Below, piece by piece: positions 8,185-17,042 of a DNA stretch of 64,000 nt. This DNA is from Komagataeibacter nataicola (GTDB taxonomy: Bacteria; Pseudomonadota; Alphaproteobacteria; Acetobacterales; Acetobacteraceae), in assembly GCF_003207795.1 (NCBI RefSeq), contig NZ_NIRT01000015.1, positions 1 to 64,000 on the forward strand, given 5' to 3'. The notes beneath the pieces are model-generated. The model did not search any database and was not told the origin of the DNA. It worked only from the letters and a program-made list of their open reading frames with translations. Numbering within the stretch: the stretch's first letter is position 1; each line of letters opens with the position of its first letter. The translations under genes and the position numbers were made by a program.

Positions 8185-8515
8185 TGCCGTCCTCCCTTAC
8201 CAGGACAAATTCGCTCAGTGTCTTGGCTTCCCGCCATGGGCAGTGCCACACCATCACGTCCTTTCCGCAGATTTCGGCGACAGAGCCACGCTCTCTCAGC
8301 CGGGTCAGCTCGGCCGATGTGACTCTGGGAACCGCCGTGAAAGCGGAAAATTCGACCACTGCCGCCTCCACGCTCTCATAGGGTCCCCGCCATCGGCGGG
8401 CCGCTGGCGGATAGATTTCAGGCGTCCGGATCAGAACCCCACCATCCGGGTGGAAGCCCAGTTCAACCACATACCTGCCGATCAGACGCTTTTCCGTCAT
8501 GTATTCATGGGTCAT
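8177..8515 (-). CDS. hypothetical protein, 112 aa
   Basis: A small soluble protein starting MTHEYMTEKRLIGRYVVELGF. The start at 8515 has GGAG about 9 nt upstream; the in-frame codon at 8539 lies across that site and is rejected. Mixed charged/aromatic composition with no known domain. Overlaps the downstream 137-aa gene by 8 nt and lies 183 nt downstream of the ParB-like gene. Confidence 0.6.
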   Translation of the reverse strand: MTHEYMTEKRLIGRYVVELGFHPDGGVLIRTPEIYPPAARRWRGPYESVEAAVVEFSAFTAVPRVTSAELTRLRERGSVAEICGKDVMVWHCPWREAKTLSEFVLVREDGNA

Positions 8516-8698
8516 CACGGTTCTCCTTCGCCGACGCAAGTGAACGCGTAACCTGACGTTCCGGATAAGCCCGGTTGGGGCGCATCGCAGAATTTCGCGG
8601 TCGACGTCCTGCCAGAGGCCGTTGCTGGCTCACCGCCCGACGTCACCACTGGGGGCGACGGGCCGTGAGCCAGAGCCGTACGGCGGCAACAGCCTCGC

Positions 8699-10624
8699 TC
8701 AGCTGAAGCCTACAAACTCAACATGCGTCCTGAGGAATTCTTCAGGTGTCTGCGATGGCGGAGCCAGACTTTCGGCCCTGCCGTGCGGCACCTCATCCCC
8801 CTGATCTGCCGCCAGGTCTGTGGGCGTGTCAGTCACTTCATCGAGCTCAATGCCCGTCGCGGCAGGATCATCGGTTCCCGGGCCACCAGTCCGCGCATCG
8901 GCATCCGCGTCGTCTTCCAACTCGGTCTCGTCGTCATGCGCCAGGTCCCCATCATCGTCATCCGCTTCGGATGGCGGGGCGAGCGCTTCCGCGAAGGTGG
9001 CGTTCAGCGCTGCGACATCGACCTGGAAACGCGCGGCAGGATGCACCCAGATCCCCTGCCCGACATGGTCCATCAGGGCGCGGCGCATTTCCTTGCCGGT
9101 ATTGCGCGGCAGGATGCCTTCGGCCTTTATGGCCTTCGTGATGCCGGACTTGCTGAGCGTTTTCAGGAAATCTTCATCCGCCATGGCAGGCAGATGGTCG
9201 TCCGCTTTCACGATATGGCCGACCAGGACACCCCAGTCGCCGCTATTCGTCGCGTTCTTTTCGCAGGACAGCACGGCTTTCAGCACGTCGACAGCAGCGC
9301 CACGCAGGACCGCCTCGTCCAGCGCCATCTCGCCATCCTGGAACAGTCCGGCGGCAGCCACGAGCCGCCGTGACGGACGGCGCTGCGGGTAGTGCGCGTT
9401 GGAATCCCCATCCACCCGGACATTCTGCGCGTTGAGGGCCGCGATCATCAGTCCGAGCAGGATCCATGGATCGGCAGAGCCCCGCATGCCATCCAATGCG
9501 GCATGCAGCGCCTGGGTGCGGAAACTGCCGATCATGTCAAAACCGCGCCCCGAGATATCGGGCCGTTCCCGTGGCCCTTCGGGCAGGGCTTCAATGACGG
9601 CGGACGGCGTCACGCGGCCTGCCGCCTCGCTGCCCGGCAGGACACACCAGCCCTCGCGAACCTTCAGGCGATGATCGAGCCAGAAGAATTTCGTGGCGCC
9701 CTCGCGCTGCCAGTAGATCCGCACCATGCCGGGTTCGAAAACCGGCTCGCCGTTCTCGTCGCTCTGGAGGATCAGTGCGTCTTCAGGCGTGTTCTGACCC
9801 AGCCACTGGCGCTGCGCCTTCTCGTAGGCGAAGCCGTCATCGGTATAACGGCCGTCCTTCCCGGCTTCACCGAACAGATCTTCCTGCCAGGCGATCCGGC
9901 AACTTTTTGCAATGGCGTCATCAAACGAGGCCTCGATTGCATAAAAACGGTCCTGCCGCAGGGCTGATGCAATCCGGTCCCAATCGGGGATGGCAGCGCC
10001 GGGTTCCCAATTTCCGTCGGGTAGTTGCTCGCCCTCATCTTCACAGGCTTCGACATCCTCGGGCGGCGACGAGCCAACCGGAAACCCGAAATGGCCCCAG
10101 ACCTGTTCCTGCAGCGCGGTTGACGCAAGGGCGATGCTCGCCAGTTCACGATTGCCAGGACCTTTGCCCGCCTCGATCCACGCCAGAATCTCGGGCAGGA
10201 TGGCAGACAGGCGACCGATCTGCTTCAGCTGCACCGGTGTGAGCATCAACGCCTTGCAGATCGCGGTGTCATTCCACTTTTTTTCCTCCCGGAGCCTGGC
10301 GACAACCCGCCACTGTTCAACCTGGGTCATGGGCTGACGGATCATGTTCTCCGATGCGGCACGCATCCGGTCCAGTTCCGCATCATCGCCTGCCACCGTC
10401 ACCTGAATGGTTTTCAGGCCGGCCTTGACTGCGGCACGCCGGCGGCGATGCCCTGCAACGATCATCAGGCCGTCAGGAGTTTCGCGGACCAGAGGCGGGT
10501 GGATGATCCCGACGGCCTTGACGTTCAGCGCCAGCTGGCGCTCTTCCGCCTCGTTGGGCGCGGATTTCCGCGGGTTTTCGGGGTTATCGAGCAGGGTTTT
10601 CGGATCGACTTCGCGCAGTTCCAT
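8699..10624 (-). CDS. large ParB/RepB-domain protein, 641 aa
   Basis: The N-terminal ParB-like domain (about 1-110) reads MELREVDPKTLLDNPENPRK, followed by VAGHRRRRAAVKAGL, which matches box II of the ParB/Srx CTPase fold (GHRR). A helix-turn-helix-like region follows (about 115-150, ICKALMLTPVQLKQIGRL). The remaining 480 residues are plasmid-specific and end in a very acidic, probably disordered tail. This is distinct from the true partition ParB at 17952-18833. Such long ParB-domain proteins are common in plasmid establishment or conjugation blocks; the role here is unknown. GGAG precedes the ATG, and repeat copy B lies 68 nt upstream, between this gene and the methylase-helicase gene. Confidence 0.85.
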   Translation of the reverse strand: MELREVDPKTLLDNPENPRKSAPNEAEERQLALNVKAVGIIHPPLVRETPDGLMIVAGHRRRRAAVKAGLKTIQVTVAGDDAELDRMRAASENMIRQPMTQVEQWRVVARLREEKKWNDTAICKALMLTPVQLKQIGRLSAILPEILAWIEAGKGPGNRELASIALASTALQEQVWGHFGFPVGSSPPEDVEACEDEGEQLPDGNWEPGAAIPDWDRIASALRQDRFYAIEASFDDAIAKSCRIAWQEDLFGEAGKDGRYTDDGFAYEKAQRQWLGQNTPEDALILQSDENGEPVFEPGMVRIYWQREGATKFFWLDHRLKVREGWCVLPGSEAAGRVTPSAVIEALPEGPRERPDISGRGFDMIGSFRTQALHAALDGMRGSADPWILLGLMIAALNAQNVRVDGDSNAHYPQRRPSRRLVAAAGLFQDGEMALDEAVLRGAAVDVLKAVLSCEKNATNSGDWGVLVGHIVKADDHLPAMADEDFLKTLSKSGITKAIKAEGILPRNTGKEMRRALMDHVGQGIWVHPAARFQVDVAALNATFAEALAPPSEADDDDGDLAHDDETELEDDADADARTGGPGTDDPAATGIELDEVTDTPTDLAADQGDEVPHGRAESLAPPSQTPEEFLRTHVEFVGFS

Positions 10625-10692
10625 GGTTTTTACTCCGTGTTCTCAGGACGCCTTTCCTGATGCACTCCGGCGGCCAGCACCGGGCTGGCGGG

Positions 10693-10773
10693 GCAAGGGC
10701 GCCGCGCAGCGGCGGCACCGGACCCGCGCGCAGGCGGCGCAGACGCCGAGCACGGGGAGGCGCCACCCCTTGC
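10693..10773 (-). repeat. 81-nt structured repeat, copy B
   Basis: Copy B, in the 177-nt gap between the methylase-helicase stop codon and the ParB-like start (68 nt downstream). The closing stem GCAAGGG/CCCTTGC and the arm CGCCGC-GCA-GCGGCG are intact. The second arm is GGCG/CGCC over 10733-10747. It matches copy C at 74 of 81 positions. Unlike A and C it has no A/T tract beside it; it sits directly after the upstream gene. Confidence 0.8.
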
Positions 10774-10801
10774 GGCGCCTGGCCGGAGATGGCAGCCCTT
10801 C

Positions 10802-13800
10802 TCAGGCTGCCGCCTCTTCTTCCTTCTCCCTGTCCTCGGTGTCGTCATGCGCCGGGTCTTCATCGGTCGCGGTCGCCGCCAGATCGTCTTCCAGCGCTTT
10901 CAGCTCCGCGCGCTTTTCATCAAGCATCGCCTGTTCCGCGAACGGCAGGCCCAGACGGGCGCGGTATGATGGCAGGCGACGCTGCGCTTCCTCCCGCATC
11001 CGGATTGCGTCACGGAGCGCGTCATCGATCCGAAGCAGCGCATGTTCAAGGCGCGAGGTCAGCCCAAGGCCCTTCGTGTCGTCCTCGATGGCGATCTCAA
11101 TGCGACCCGAGCGTGCTTCCACAAACAGCGTCACGTCGACCGCGCGCTTTTCGTAGTACACGCGACGGCCAGGCCCAGCTTCGCACATGACGGCGAACCC
11201 ACCGATGCGTCCAAGGTTCCAGACCCCTGCCTCACCGTTCTTTGCCGCCAGGCGGACCTGGGACAGGAGCCATGATCCGGCCTTCTCGCGCTCGCTGACG
11301 TCTCCCTTGTCCCTGCGCAATACGAACGCATCCCCCTTCGTGGGCTGACGGCTGGCAATATCCGCCTCGATAAGCGGGATCTGGCGCTCCGCGCCCGCAA
11401 TCTCACGCTCGGCCCGGTCGATGGCACGTTTTACGGCGAACTGGTCGTCATAATGGGCGGCCGCCAGTCTCTCGAGCCGCGCAAGATCGGCCTCCAGCCC
11501 GGCTTTGTGCATCAGCCGGGCATCGCCCGAGGCAAGCGCCTTGGCCATGGCGAACTGGTTTCCCCCTTCCCCGCCAATGTCCTCGATCCGCCGGATGGAA
11601 CGGTCACCTGACATCGCAAGTCCAATAAAGCGCTGCTTGCGTTCGAGGAGCTGCCAGTTGGTCGCGTCAACGGAACCCTGCTGGGCGTAGGCGTAGAGTT
11701 CGATTTCCGCGTGCTGGTTGCCCTGCCGCTCGATGCGTCCCTCGCGCTGGATGATGTCGGAGACCAGCCACGGCACGTCGAGATGGTGCAGGGCCTTGAG
11801 GCGCTGCTGGGCGTTGACGCCGGTGCCCATGGTCGCCGTCGAGCCGATCAGGATCCGCTTGCGGCCGGCATTGAGATCACCGAACAGCTTCTGCTTCGCC
11901 GCACTCTTCCTGTAGTGCTGCATGAACGCGATTTCCGCGCGCGGCACGCCCAGGCGGATCAGTTCATCGCGGATCCACGTATAGGCGGAAAAACCGCGTG
12001 TCTCCATCGCGCTCTCGGTGCCCAGATCCGAAAAGATCATCTGCACCGCCCCCGGCAGGTCGTACGGCCGACCGGTTTCAGGATCGCTGTAACGGCTTTC
12101 CGATGTCTCCTGCCAGATCCGGAACACGTTCCCGATCATCAGGTTCAGCTTCGATGTATCGTCATTCGCGGCGAGAGGGGCGACGAAGCGCAGGTCGATC
12201 GCGGCATGACGGGCATCCGTGATGACGGACAGGAGGATGTCGTCGCCCTTCTGGGGACGCCCCTGGCGCGCTTCGATGGCGTTGATGCGGGCCGCCAGCG
12301 TCTTCTGGTAGGCCCTGAAGTTATCGTTTGTCGGCGCGACAATAATCTCGCGACGTCCGCCTCGGATCGCTGGCAGAGTCACGTACTGGCGCAGGTCATC
12401 GTGCTGCACGACGTCCGCGAAGTCGCGATACATCGCCATGAGGTCGGCGACGTTGACGAACTCGGTGAAGCGCGTGACCGGCTTGTAAAGCCCGCTTGGC
12501 TGCAGTTCCAGTTCGGTACGGGTCTCGCCGAAATTGGCTGCCCAGGCATCGAATTCATGCAGGTAGCGCTTCTGCAGCGCCTCAAGATCCATATAGCGGC
12601 TGACCGTCCACATCTCGGCGAGCGTATTGGTGATCGGGGAACCGGACGCCATGATCAGCGGACGTTCCGGATTTTTTGCCGCCAGATAGCGCGTCTTCAC
12701 GAAGAGATCCCAGGCCCGCTGCGAGCCGTTCGGATCGACCCCCTTGAGGTCGGACTGGTTGGTTGCAAAACTCAGCTTCCGGAACTGCTGCGCTTCATCG
12801 ACGAGGATCTGGTCGATACCGATCTCGCCCAGATGCACGAGATCGTCCTTGCGAGCGGAAAGGCCTTCCAGCTTCGCCTGCATCTTCTCCTTCATGCTCT
12901 CGACCCGCTTGCGCGACAGACGGTCTGACGCGTCGACGCTTTCCAGCACTTCCTCGTAAGACGCGATCTGCGCCTCGATCATCTGGCGCTCGAAATTCCC
13001 CTCCACCGGGATGAACCGGAACGCATCATGCGTGATGATGATCGCATCCCAGTTTCCGGTCGCGGCCCGCGCGAGGAACCGCTGGCGCTTTGCCTTCACG
13101 AAGTTCGTCTCGTCGGCGACGAGGATCCGTGCGGTCGGGTAGAGCATGAGGAATTCGCGAGCCATCTGGGCGAGGCAGTGACCGGGGACGGCGATCATCG
13201 CCTTGCTGATCAGGCCAAGCCGCTTCTGCTCCATGACAGCCGCAACCATCGAGAACGTCTTTCCGGAGCCGACCGCGTGCGCGATATACGTGCCGCCCGC
13301 GGCGATGATCCGCCAGATGACCCGTTTCTGGTGGGGGCGCAGGCTGATCGTGGTGCTTGCACCGGGCAGGCGCAGATGGGAGCCATCAAACGCGCGTGCA
13401 ACCAGGTTGTTGTAAGTATCATTGTACAGCCGGACCAGCCGCTCGGCCCGATCGCCATCCTGCCAGACCCATGTCTCGAACGCACGCCTGATCGCTGCCA
13501 GTTTTTCCTTTGCGGCTTCCGTCTCCTGTGTGTTCAGTTCGCGGTGCTCATTGCCATCGCCATCACGCCAGACATCCCATATTTTTGGCGATGCCTGCGT
13601 CAGGGCATCTTCCAGCAGTTCGCCGGCATGTCGCCGTTCCGTCCCCCAGACTGACGTAGCCTCGGCCTTGCCCATGAACGCCCGTTTCTCCACGGTCCAG
13701 CAGGCGACCGCGGGCGCGTGATAGATGATCGTCTCGACCCCGAGCACCTCGGCGGTAAAGGCAATAATGTCACTGACCGGCAACCACGGAGCCCCGAGGC

Positions 13801-15901
13801 GCGCGGTGATTTCCGAAGGACGCAGATCGGCTGGCTGGACGGCTTCCAGCGCCGTGACGCTCCGGGCGTAGCGTCCATCGATCCGGGCTGCATCGCGTGC
13901 CTCTTCCAGCTTGGTACGCACTGGGCCGGAGAGCATTTCGTCAGCCGTGACCCAGACATCGCGACCGTCCACGCTCCGTACCGGATCGAGATACACCGCA
14001 TCCCCCAGTGCGGCTGCGACCTCAGCTTCGGACTGTCCCATGAGTTCCGCGATCCGCGGCATTTCCACGCCGCCTGTTTCATGCAGGCAGACAGCCAGGG
14101 CGTCGTGGGCGGAATGGATCTCGGGTTCGACAGGCGCATGAATGACCCGTTCCGAGAAAATCGGTCCCATCCGGCCCTTCTGTGTCGCCTCGTCATATTC
14201 CTCGACGGACGAAACCAGCCAGACATCGGGATCATCGTAAAATGGCATCAGGTTTGGCCGCCGCTGGGTTTCGTTCTCGACCCCGGTTTCCGGGTCGATC
14301 CTGACCGTCACGTTCATCAGGTTGATCGGTCCGAACTGTCGGACAAAGCTGAAATAGGCACGCTTCAGGTCGCCCTGCAGGCGTCCATGGGGCAGGTTCT
14401 CCATCTGCGCCCGCAGAACCGCGCGTGCTGCATCCCGGACGGGTATCAGTGCGGTAATGATCCGGGCATGCTTCTGGAAAAGGCCGTCCTTCTGATCCCC
14501 CTTCCTGATGGCGACCGTAGCGGCCTGGCCGTCGCATATCTGTTGCAGGACACCTTTCGTGACGAAGTAGGATCCCTCTTTCAGCTGGGCGCCATCGGCA
14601 GCCGTGCCGATCAGGATACCGGATCCCGTCGGCCGGACGATGCGCTGGTCCAGGGGTTCCGGAAACCGCACGTCCTGCCCGATCCGGTCCAAAGCGTCGG
14701 GCAACATCACATCGAGCCTGAGGCCGACAGGCGCGTCGCATGTGTAATCGGGACCGAACTGGGTAGTGGTCCAGCCGTGACGGCCAAGCACCTGCTCCGG
14801 ATGGTCGAGGAAATAGCGGTTAACAAGGAGAGGGCCGTTGCCCTGGTCGCTGTTCACAAGAGCGCTGGTTTCCAGCCAGGCCTTATCATCGGCCATGTCG
14901 CCGATCATGCGCTTTCGAAACACCAGCACGTCCACCACGACGTCCGTGCCGGCGTCATCGCGCATGGCTCCGGCCGGAAGACGGACCGCCCCCACGAGGT
15001 CAGCCATTTTAGCGATGGTCCGACGCGCGGTGCTGTCCGTCTTGTCCAGCGTATGGCGGGATGTCACGAAGATTGCAATGCCGCCCGGGCGGAGTGCTTC
15101 GATGGATCGGGCGATGAAAAAGTCATGCAGGCTCAGGCCAAGCCGCCCCAGACCTTCGGGGGCCCGCACGGTGCGATTGGAAAAGGGTGGATTACCGATT
15201 GCAAGGTCGTACCCGGTTGCGAGCTTCGCTGTCGTGAAATCCTCGCTGCGGATCCACTGGTTCGGATAGAGCCTGCGCGCAATCCTTGCTGTGATCGGAT
15301 CATTCTCGATCCCGGTAAAGGCGATGCGTCCCTCGAGCTTTTCCGGTCGGGCCGCGATAAAAAGACCGGTGCCACACCCGGGTTCGAGCACGGAACCGCC
15401 TCTGAATCCCATCCGCAACACTTTACTCCAGAGTGCGTGCACGATCAGTTCAGGGGTGAAGTGCGCATATTGTGTTGCGCGCTTCAGTCCTGCCCTCTCA
15501 ATGTCTGTTGTGGAGGCATGGATCGCCTCGCCAATTTCTTCCCAGCCTGGACGGGCACTATCGCTTCCAGATGGGAACAGGTTGTTCGCCAGTTCTCCTG
15601 CTCCAAAGCCGATGAAGCGTGACAGGACGATCTGTTCGGGGGACGATGCGTTTCGGTCAGCTTCTTCGATCTCCTTGAGCAGTGCGATTGCCAGCGCATT
15701 GTCACGGGCTCGCTGTTTCCAGGTGGCTGCGAGGCTTCGGTCGGTAACCATATGAAAGTCGATCTGGGGAAGGGCCATCGCGGCCGGTGTGGCGGGCGAG
15801 GCAAGGGATGAACCGTCTTCACCTTCAAGTTCGCCCCAGAAAAGGTCGTTCTGGGTATCTGCGAGAGCGGTTGTACCGAAGAGGTTGAGCTGGAACGACA
15901 T
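10802..15901 (-). CDS. N6-adenine methylase / SF2 helicase fusion, 1,699 aa
   Basis: A giant DNA-processing protein. The N-terminal third is an N6-adenine methyltransferase: EPGCGTG (about 173-179) binds S-adenosylmethionine and NPPF (about 237-240) is the catalytic motif IV. The middle and C-terminal parts form an SF2/SNF2-like helicase: AVGSGKT as Walker A, VDEAQQ as Walker B, MASGSPITN as motif III, and a C-terminal lobe with GTGVNAQQRLKALHHLD and REGRIERQGN. The last 200 residues are coiled-coil-like and acidic. The domain layout recalls phage P1 DarB and other plasmid methylase-helicases that shield incoming DNA. The start at 15901 has GGAG 7 nt upstream, better than the frame opening at 15928. 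Repeat copy C lies 163 nt upstream. Confidence 0.88.
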   Translation of the reverse strand: MSFQLNLFGTTALADTQNDLFWGELEGEDGSSLASPATPAAMALPQIDFHMVTDRSLAATWKQRARDNALAIALLKEIEEADRNASSPEQIVLSRFIGFGAGELANNLFPSGSDSARPGWEEIGEAIHASTTDIERAGLKRATQYAHFTPELIVHALWSKVLRMGFRGGSVLEPGCGTGLFIAARPEKLEGRIAFTGIENDPITARIARRLYPNQWIRSEDFTTAKLATGYDLAIGNPPFSNRTVRAPEGLGRLGLSLHDFFIARSIEALRPGGIAIFVTSRHTLDKTDSTARRTIAKMADLVGAVRLPAGAMRDDAGTDVVVDVLVFRKRMIGDMADDKAWLETSALVNSDQGNGPLLVNRYFLDHPEQVLGRHGWTTTQFGPDYTCDAPVGLRLDVMLPDALDRIGQDVRFPEPLDQRIVRPTGSGILIGTAADGAQLKEGSYFVTKGVLQQICDGQAATVAIRKGDQKDGLFQKHARIITALIPVRDAARAVLRAQMENLPHGRLQGDLKRAYFSFVRQFGPINLMNVTVRIDPETGVENETQRRPNLMPFYDDPDVWLVSSVEEYDEATQKGRMGPIFSERVIHAPVEPEIHSAHDALAVCLHETGGVEMPRIAELMGQSEAEVAAALGDAVYLDPVRSVDGRDVWVTADEMLSGPVRTKLEEARDAARIDGRYARSVTALEAVQPADLRPSEITARLGAPWLPVSDIIAFTAEVLGVETIIYHAPAVACWTVEKRAFMGKAEATSVWGTERRHAGELLEDALTQASPKIWDVWRDGDGNEHRELNTQETEAAKEKLAAIRRAFETWVWQDGDRAERLVRLYNDTYNNLVARAFDGSHLRLPGASTTISLRPHQKRVIWRIIAAGGTYIAHAVGSGKTFSMVAAVMEQKRLGLISKAMIAVPGHCLAQMAREFLMLYPTARILVADETNFVKAKRQRFLARAATGNWDAIIITHDAFRFIPVEGNFERQMIEAQIASYEEVLESVDASDRLSRKRVESMKEKMQAKLEGLSARKDDLVHLGEIGIDQILVDEAQQFRKLSFATNQSDLKGVDPNGSQRAWDLFVKTRYLAAKNPERPLIMASGSPITNTLAEMWTVSRYMDLEALQKRYLHEFDAWAANFGETRTELELQPSGLYKPVTRFTEFVNVADLMAMYRDFADVVQHDDLRQYVTLPAIRGGRREIIVAPTNDNFRAYQKTLAARINAIEARQGRPQKGDDILLSVITDARHAAIDLRFVAPLAANDDTSKLNLMIGNVFRIWQETSESRYSDPETGRPYDLPGAVQMIFSDLGTESAMETRGFSAYTWIRDELIRLGVPRAEIAFMQHYRKSAAKQKLFGDLNAGRKRILIGSTATMGTGVNAQQRLKALHHLDVPWLVSDIIQREGRIERQGNQHAEIELYAYAQQGSVDATNWQLLERKQRFIGLAMSGDRSIRRIEDIGGEGGNQFAMAKALASGDARLMHKAGLEADLARLERLAAAHYDDQFAVKRAIDRAEREIAGAERQIPLIEADIASRQPTKGDAFVLRRDKGDVSEREKAGSWLLSQVRLAAKNGEAGVWNLGRIGGFAVMCEAGPGRRVYYEKRAVDVTLFVEARSGRIEIAIEDDTKGLGLTSRLEHALLRIDDALRDAIRMREEAQRRLPSYRARLGLPFAEQAMLDEKRAELKALEDDLAATATDEDPAHDDTEDREKEEEAAA

Positions 15902-16064
15902 GGCCGTGCTCCGTACAAACGCCGGCACCCGGCACTGCTTCTGCAGGCCGGGATGGTTCCGGGGTCAGGTTTTCGGGATGTCAGGAACGGGCGTGCTAAC
16001 CAGGTTGTGCTGCCTGATTACTCTTTCCTTCAGCTCTCGTTGCCAGCGGGTCGGGCGGTGCGGG

Positions 16065-16145
16065 GCAAGGGTGCCGCGTAGCGGCAGCACCGGACCCGCG
16101 CGCAGGCGACGCAGACGCCGAGCACGGGGAGGAGCAGCCCCTTGC
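16065..16145 (-). repeat. 81-nt structured repeat, copy C
   Basis: Copy C, upstream of the methylase-helicase gene. The closing stem is identical to A and B. The first arm is TGCCGC-GTA-GCGGCA (16072-16086), where the outer pair is T-A instead of the C-G of A and B, a compensatory change. An A/T-rich tract with TATTTTTATTTC at about 16198-16209 precedes it in the minus sense, as for copy A. Confidence 0.8.
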
Positions 16146-16416
16146 GGCGTGCTGACCGATCTGGTGTTTTACATACTGGTTTATATTTCTATTATGATAT
16201 TTTTATTTCTTTTATTCTTGTTCCAGCAGCTTTGGAATTCTCGGATCTAAATCGTATCCCTAAATGGGTGTTTCTCGATTGTAGCAGATGCAGACATTGC
16301 GACGTTAATTCAATGTCTAATAAGCTGCTTCTGCAAGGGGGGGAATGTTGCTGCTTAGATACCGAAAGGTAACGCGTCTTAGCGCGAACTGAAGATGGAA
16401 TGCAAGGAAGGCAGAC

Positions 16417-16505
16417 TTATCCCCAACGGTCAAGTTAGAAGGTTATTTTTAAACTGTTAAAAAGTTAAAGGCTGAAATGTGCGTTTAATATCATTTGGTT
16501 AGGGG
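16417..16505. other. AT-rich segment of the plasmid origin with a DnaA-box-like site
   Basis: TTATCCCCA at 16417-16425 differs from the consensus DnaA box by one base. It is followed by a strongly AT-rich stretch (about 16440-16500) that ends just before the first iteron. This is the expected layout of an iteron origin: a melting region beside Rep-binding repeats. The preceding stretch 16150-16416 has no gene. Confidence 0.55.
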
Positions 16506-16513
16506 CTATTTCT

Positions 16514-17020
16514 GTGCGCGATGTTCCGATAAGACGTGCGCGATATTCCGAATGAGAATCGCGTTCCTGTGAATAACGGGAGTAATCATCGTCGACAGGG
16601 CAGAAGGCATACTTTGCGACCGTCAAGAACAACTGCAACAGGCCTCCAATTCTTGGGAATGGATATAGGGAAGAGAAAACTTCGGAATATCGCGCACGCC
16701 GGAAAAGGCATTAGGCCAGACATTCGGAATATCGCGCACATTAACGATCTTCACCTTGCTAATTCGGTTATCAAGTTCATGCCGATAGTTGTCCAAGGTG
16801 TTTATGAGGCTCAGTCTTTGCCCAAACGCCATGAATTCGGAACATCGCGCACGTTTAAGGTAGGTCCCTAGCGTTCGGACGTCTATGCGTTTGATTCCTT
16901 GGGCGATGACAAGTTATGGCATCCGATAACCAGCAGGCTTGGTATCTTGGGTATTTTGCGCTTTACAGCCGCCTAGGAAAACAAACGCGACAGCGTCTCA
17001 TGGTTCGGAACATCGCGCAC
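16514..17020. repeat. iteron array of the replication origin (six 17-bp repeats)
   Basis: Six copies of TTCGGAAYATCGCGCAC: inverted at 16514-16530 and 16536-16552, direct at 16681-16697, 16723-16739, 16836-16852 and 17004-17020. Only the Y position and one terminal base vary. A seventh copy lies in the rep promoter (17885-17901). Spacing is irregular (22, 42, 113 and 168 nt between starts in order), unlike the regular helical phasing of many origins. Iterons bind the initiator for replication, copy control and handcuffing. No credible gene lies within 16210-17040. Confidence 0.9.
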
Positions 17021-17042
17021 ATGTCCTGCTCATGTTTTATCG

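Noticed and set aside
8723-9967. Plus-strand frames across the ParB-like gene
   Set aside because: Shadows of the minus-strand gene; no start site or recognisable domain.
13718-15622. 634-aa open frame on the plus strand
   Set aside because: It is antisense to the methylase-helicase gene, which has clear catalytic motifs. The antisense translation has no domain and reflects GC-rich codon bias.
16514-17020. Repeats as a CRISPR array
   Set aside because: Repeats are 17 bp, in both orientations and irregularly spaced, with a rep gene adjacent; they are iterons.
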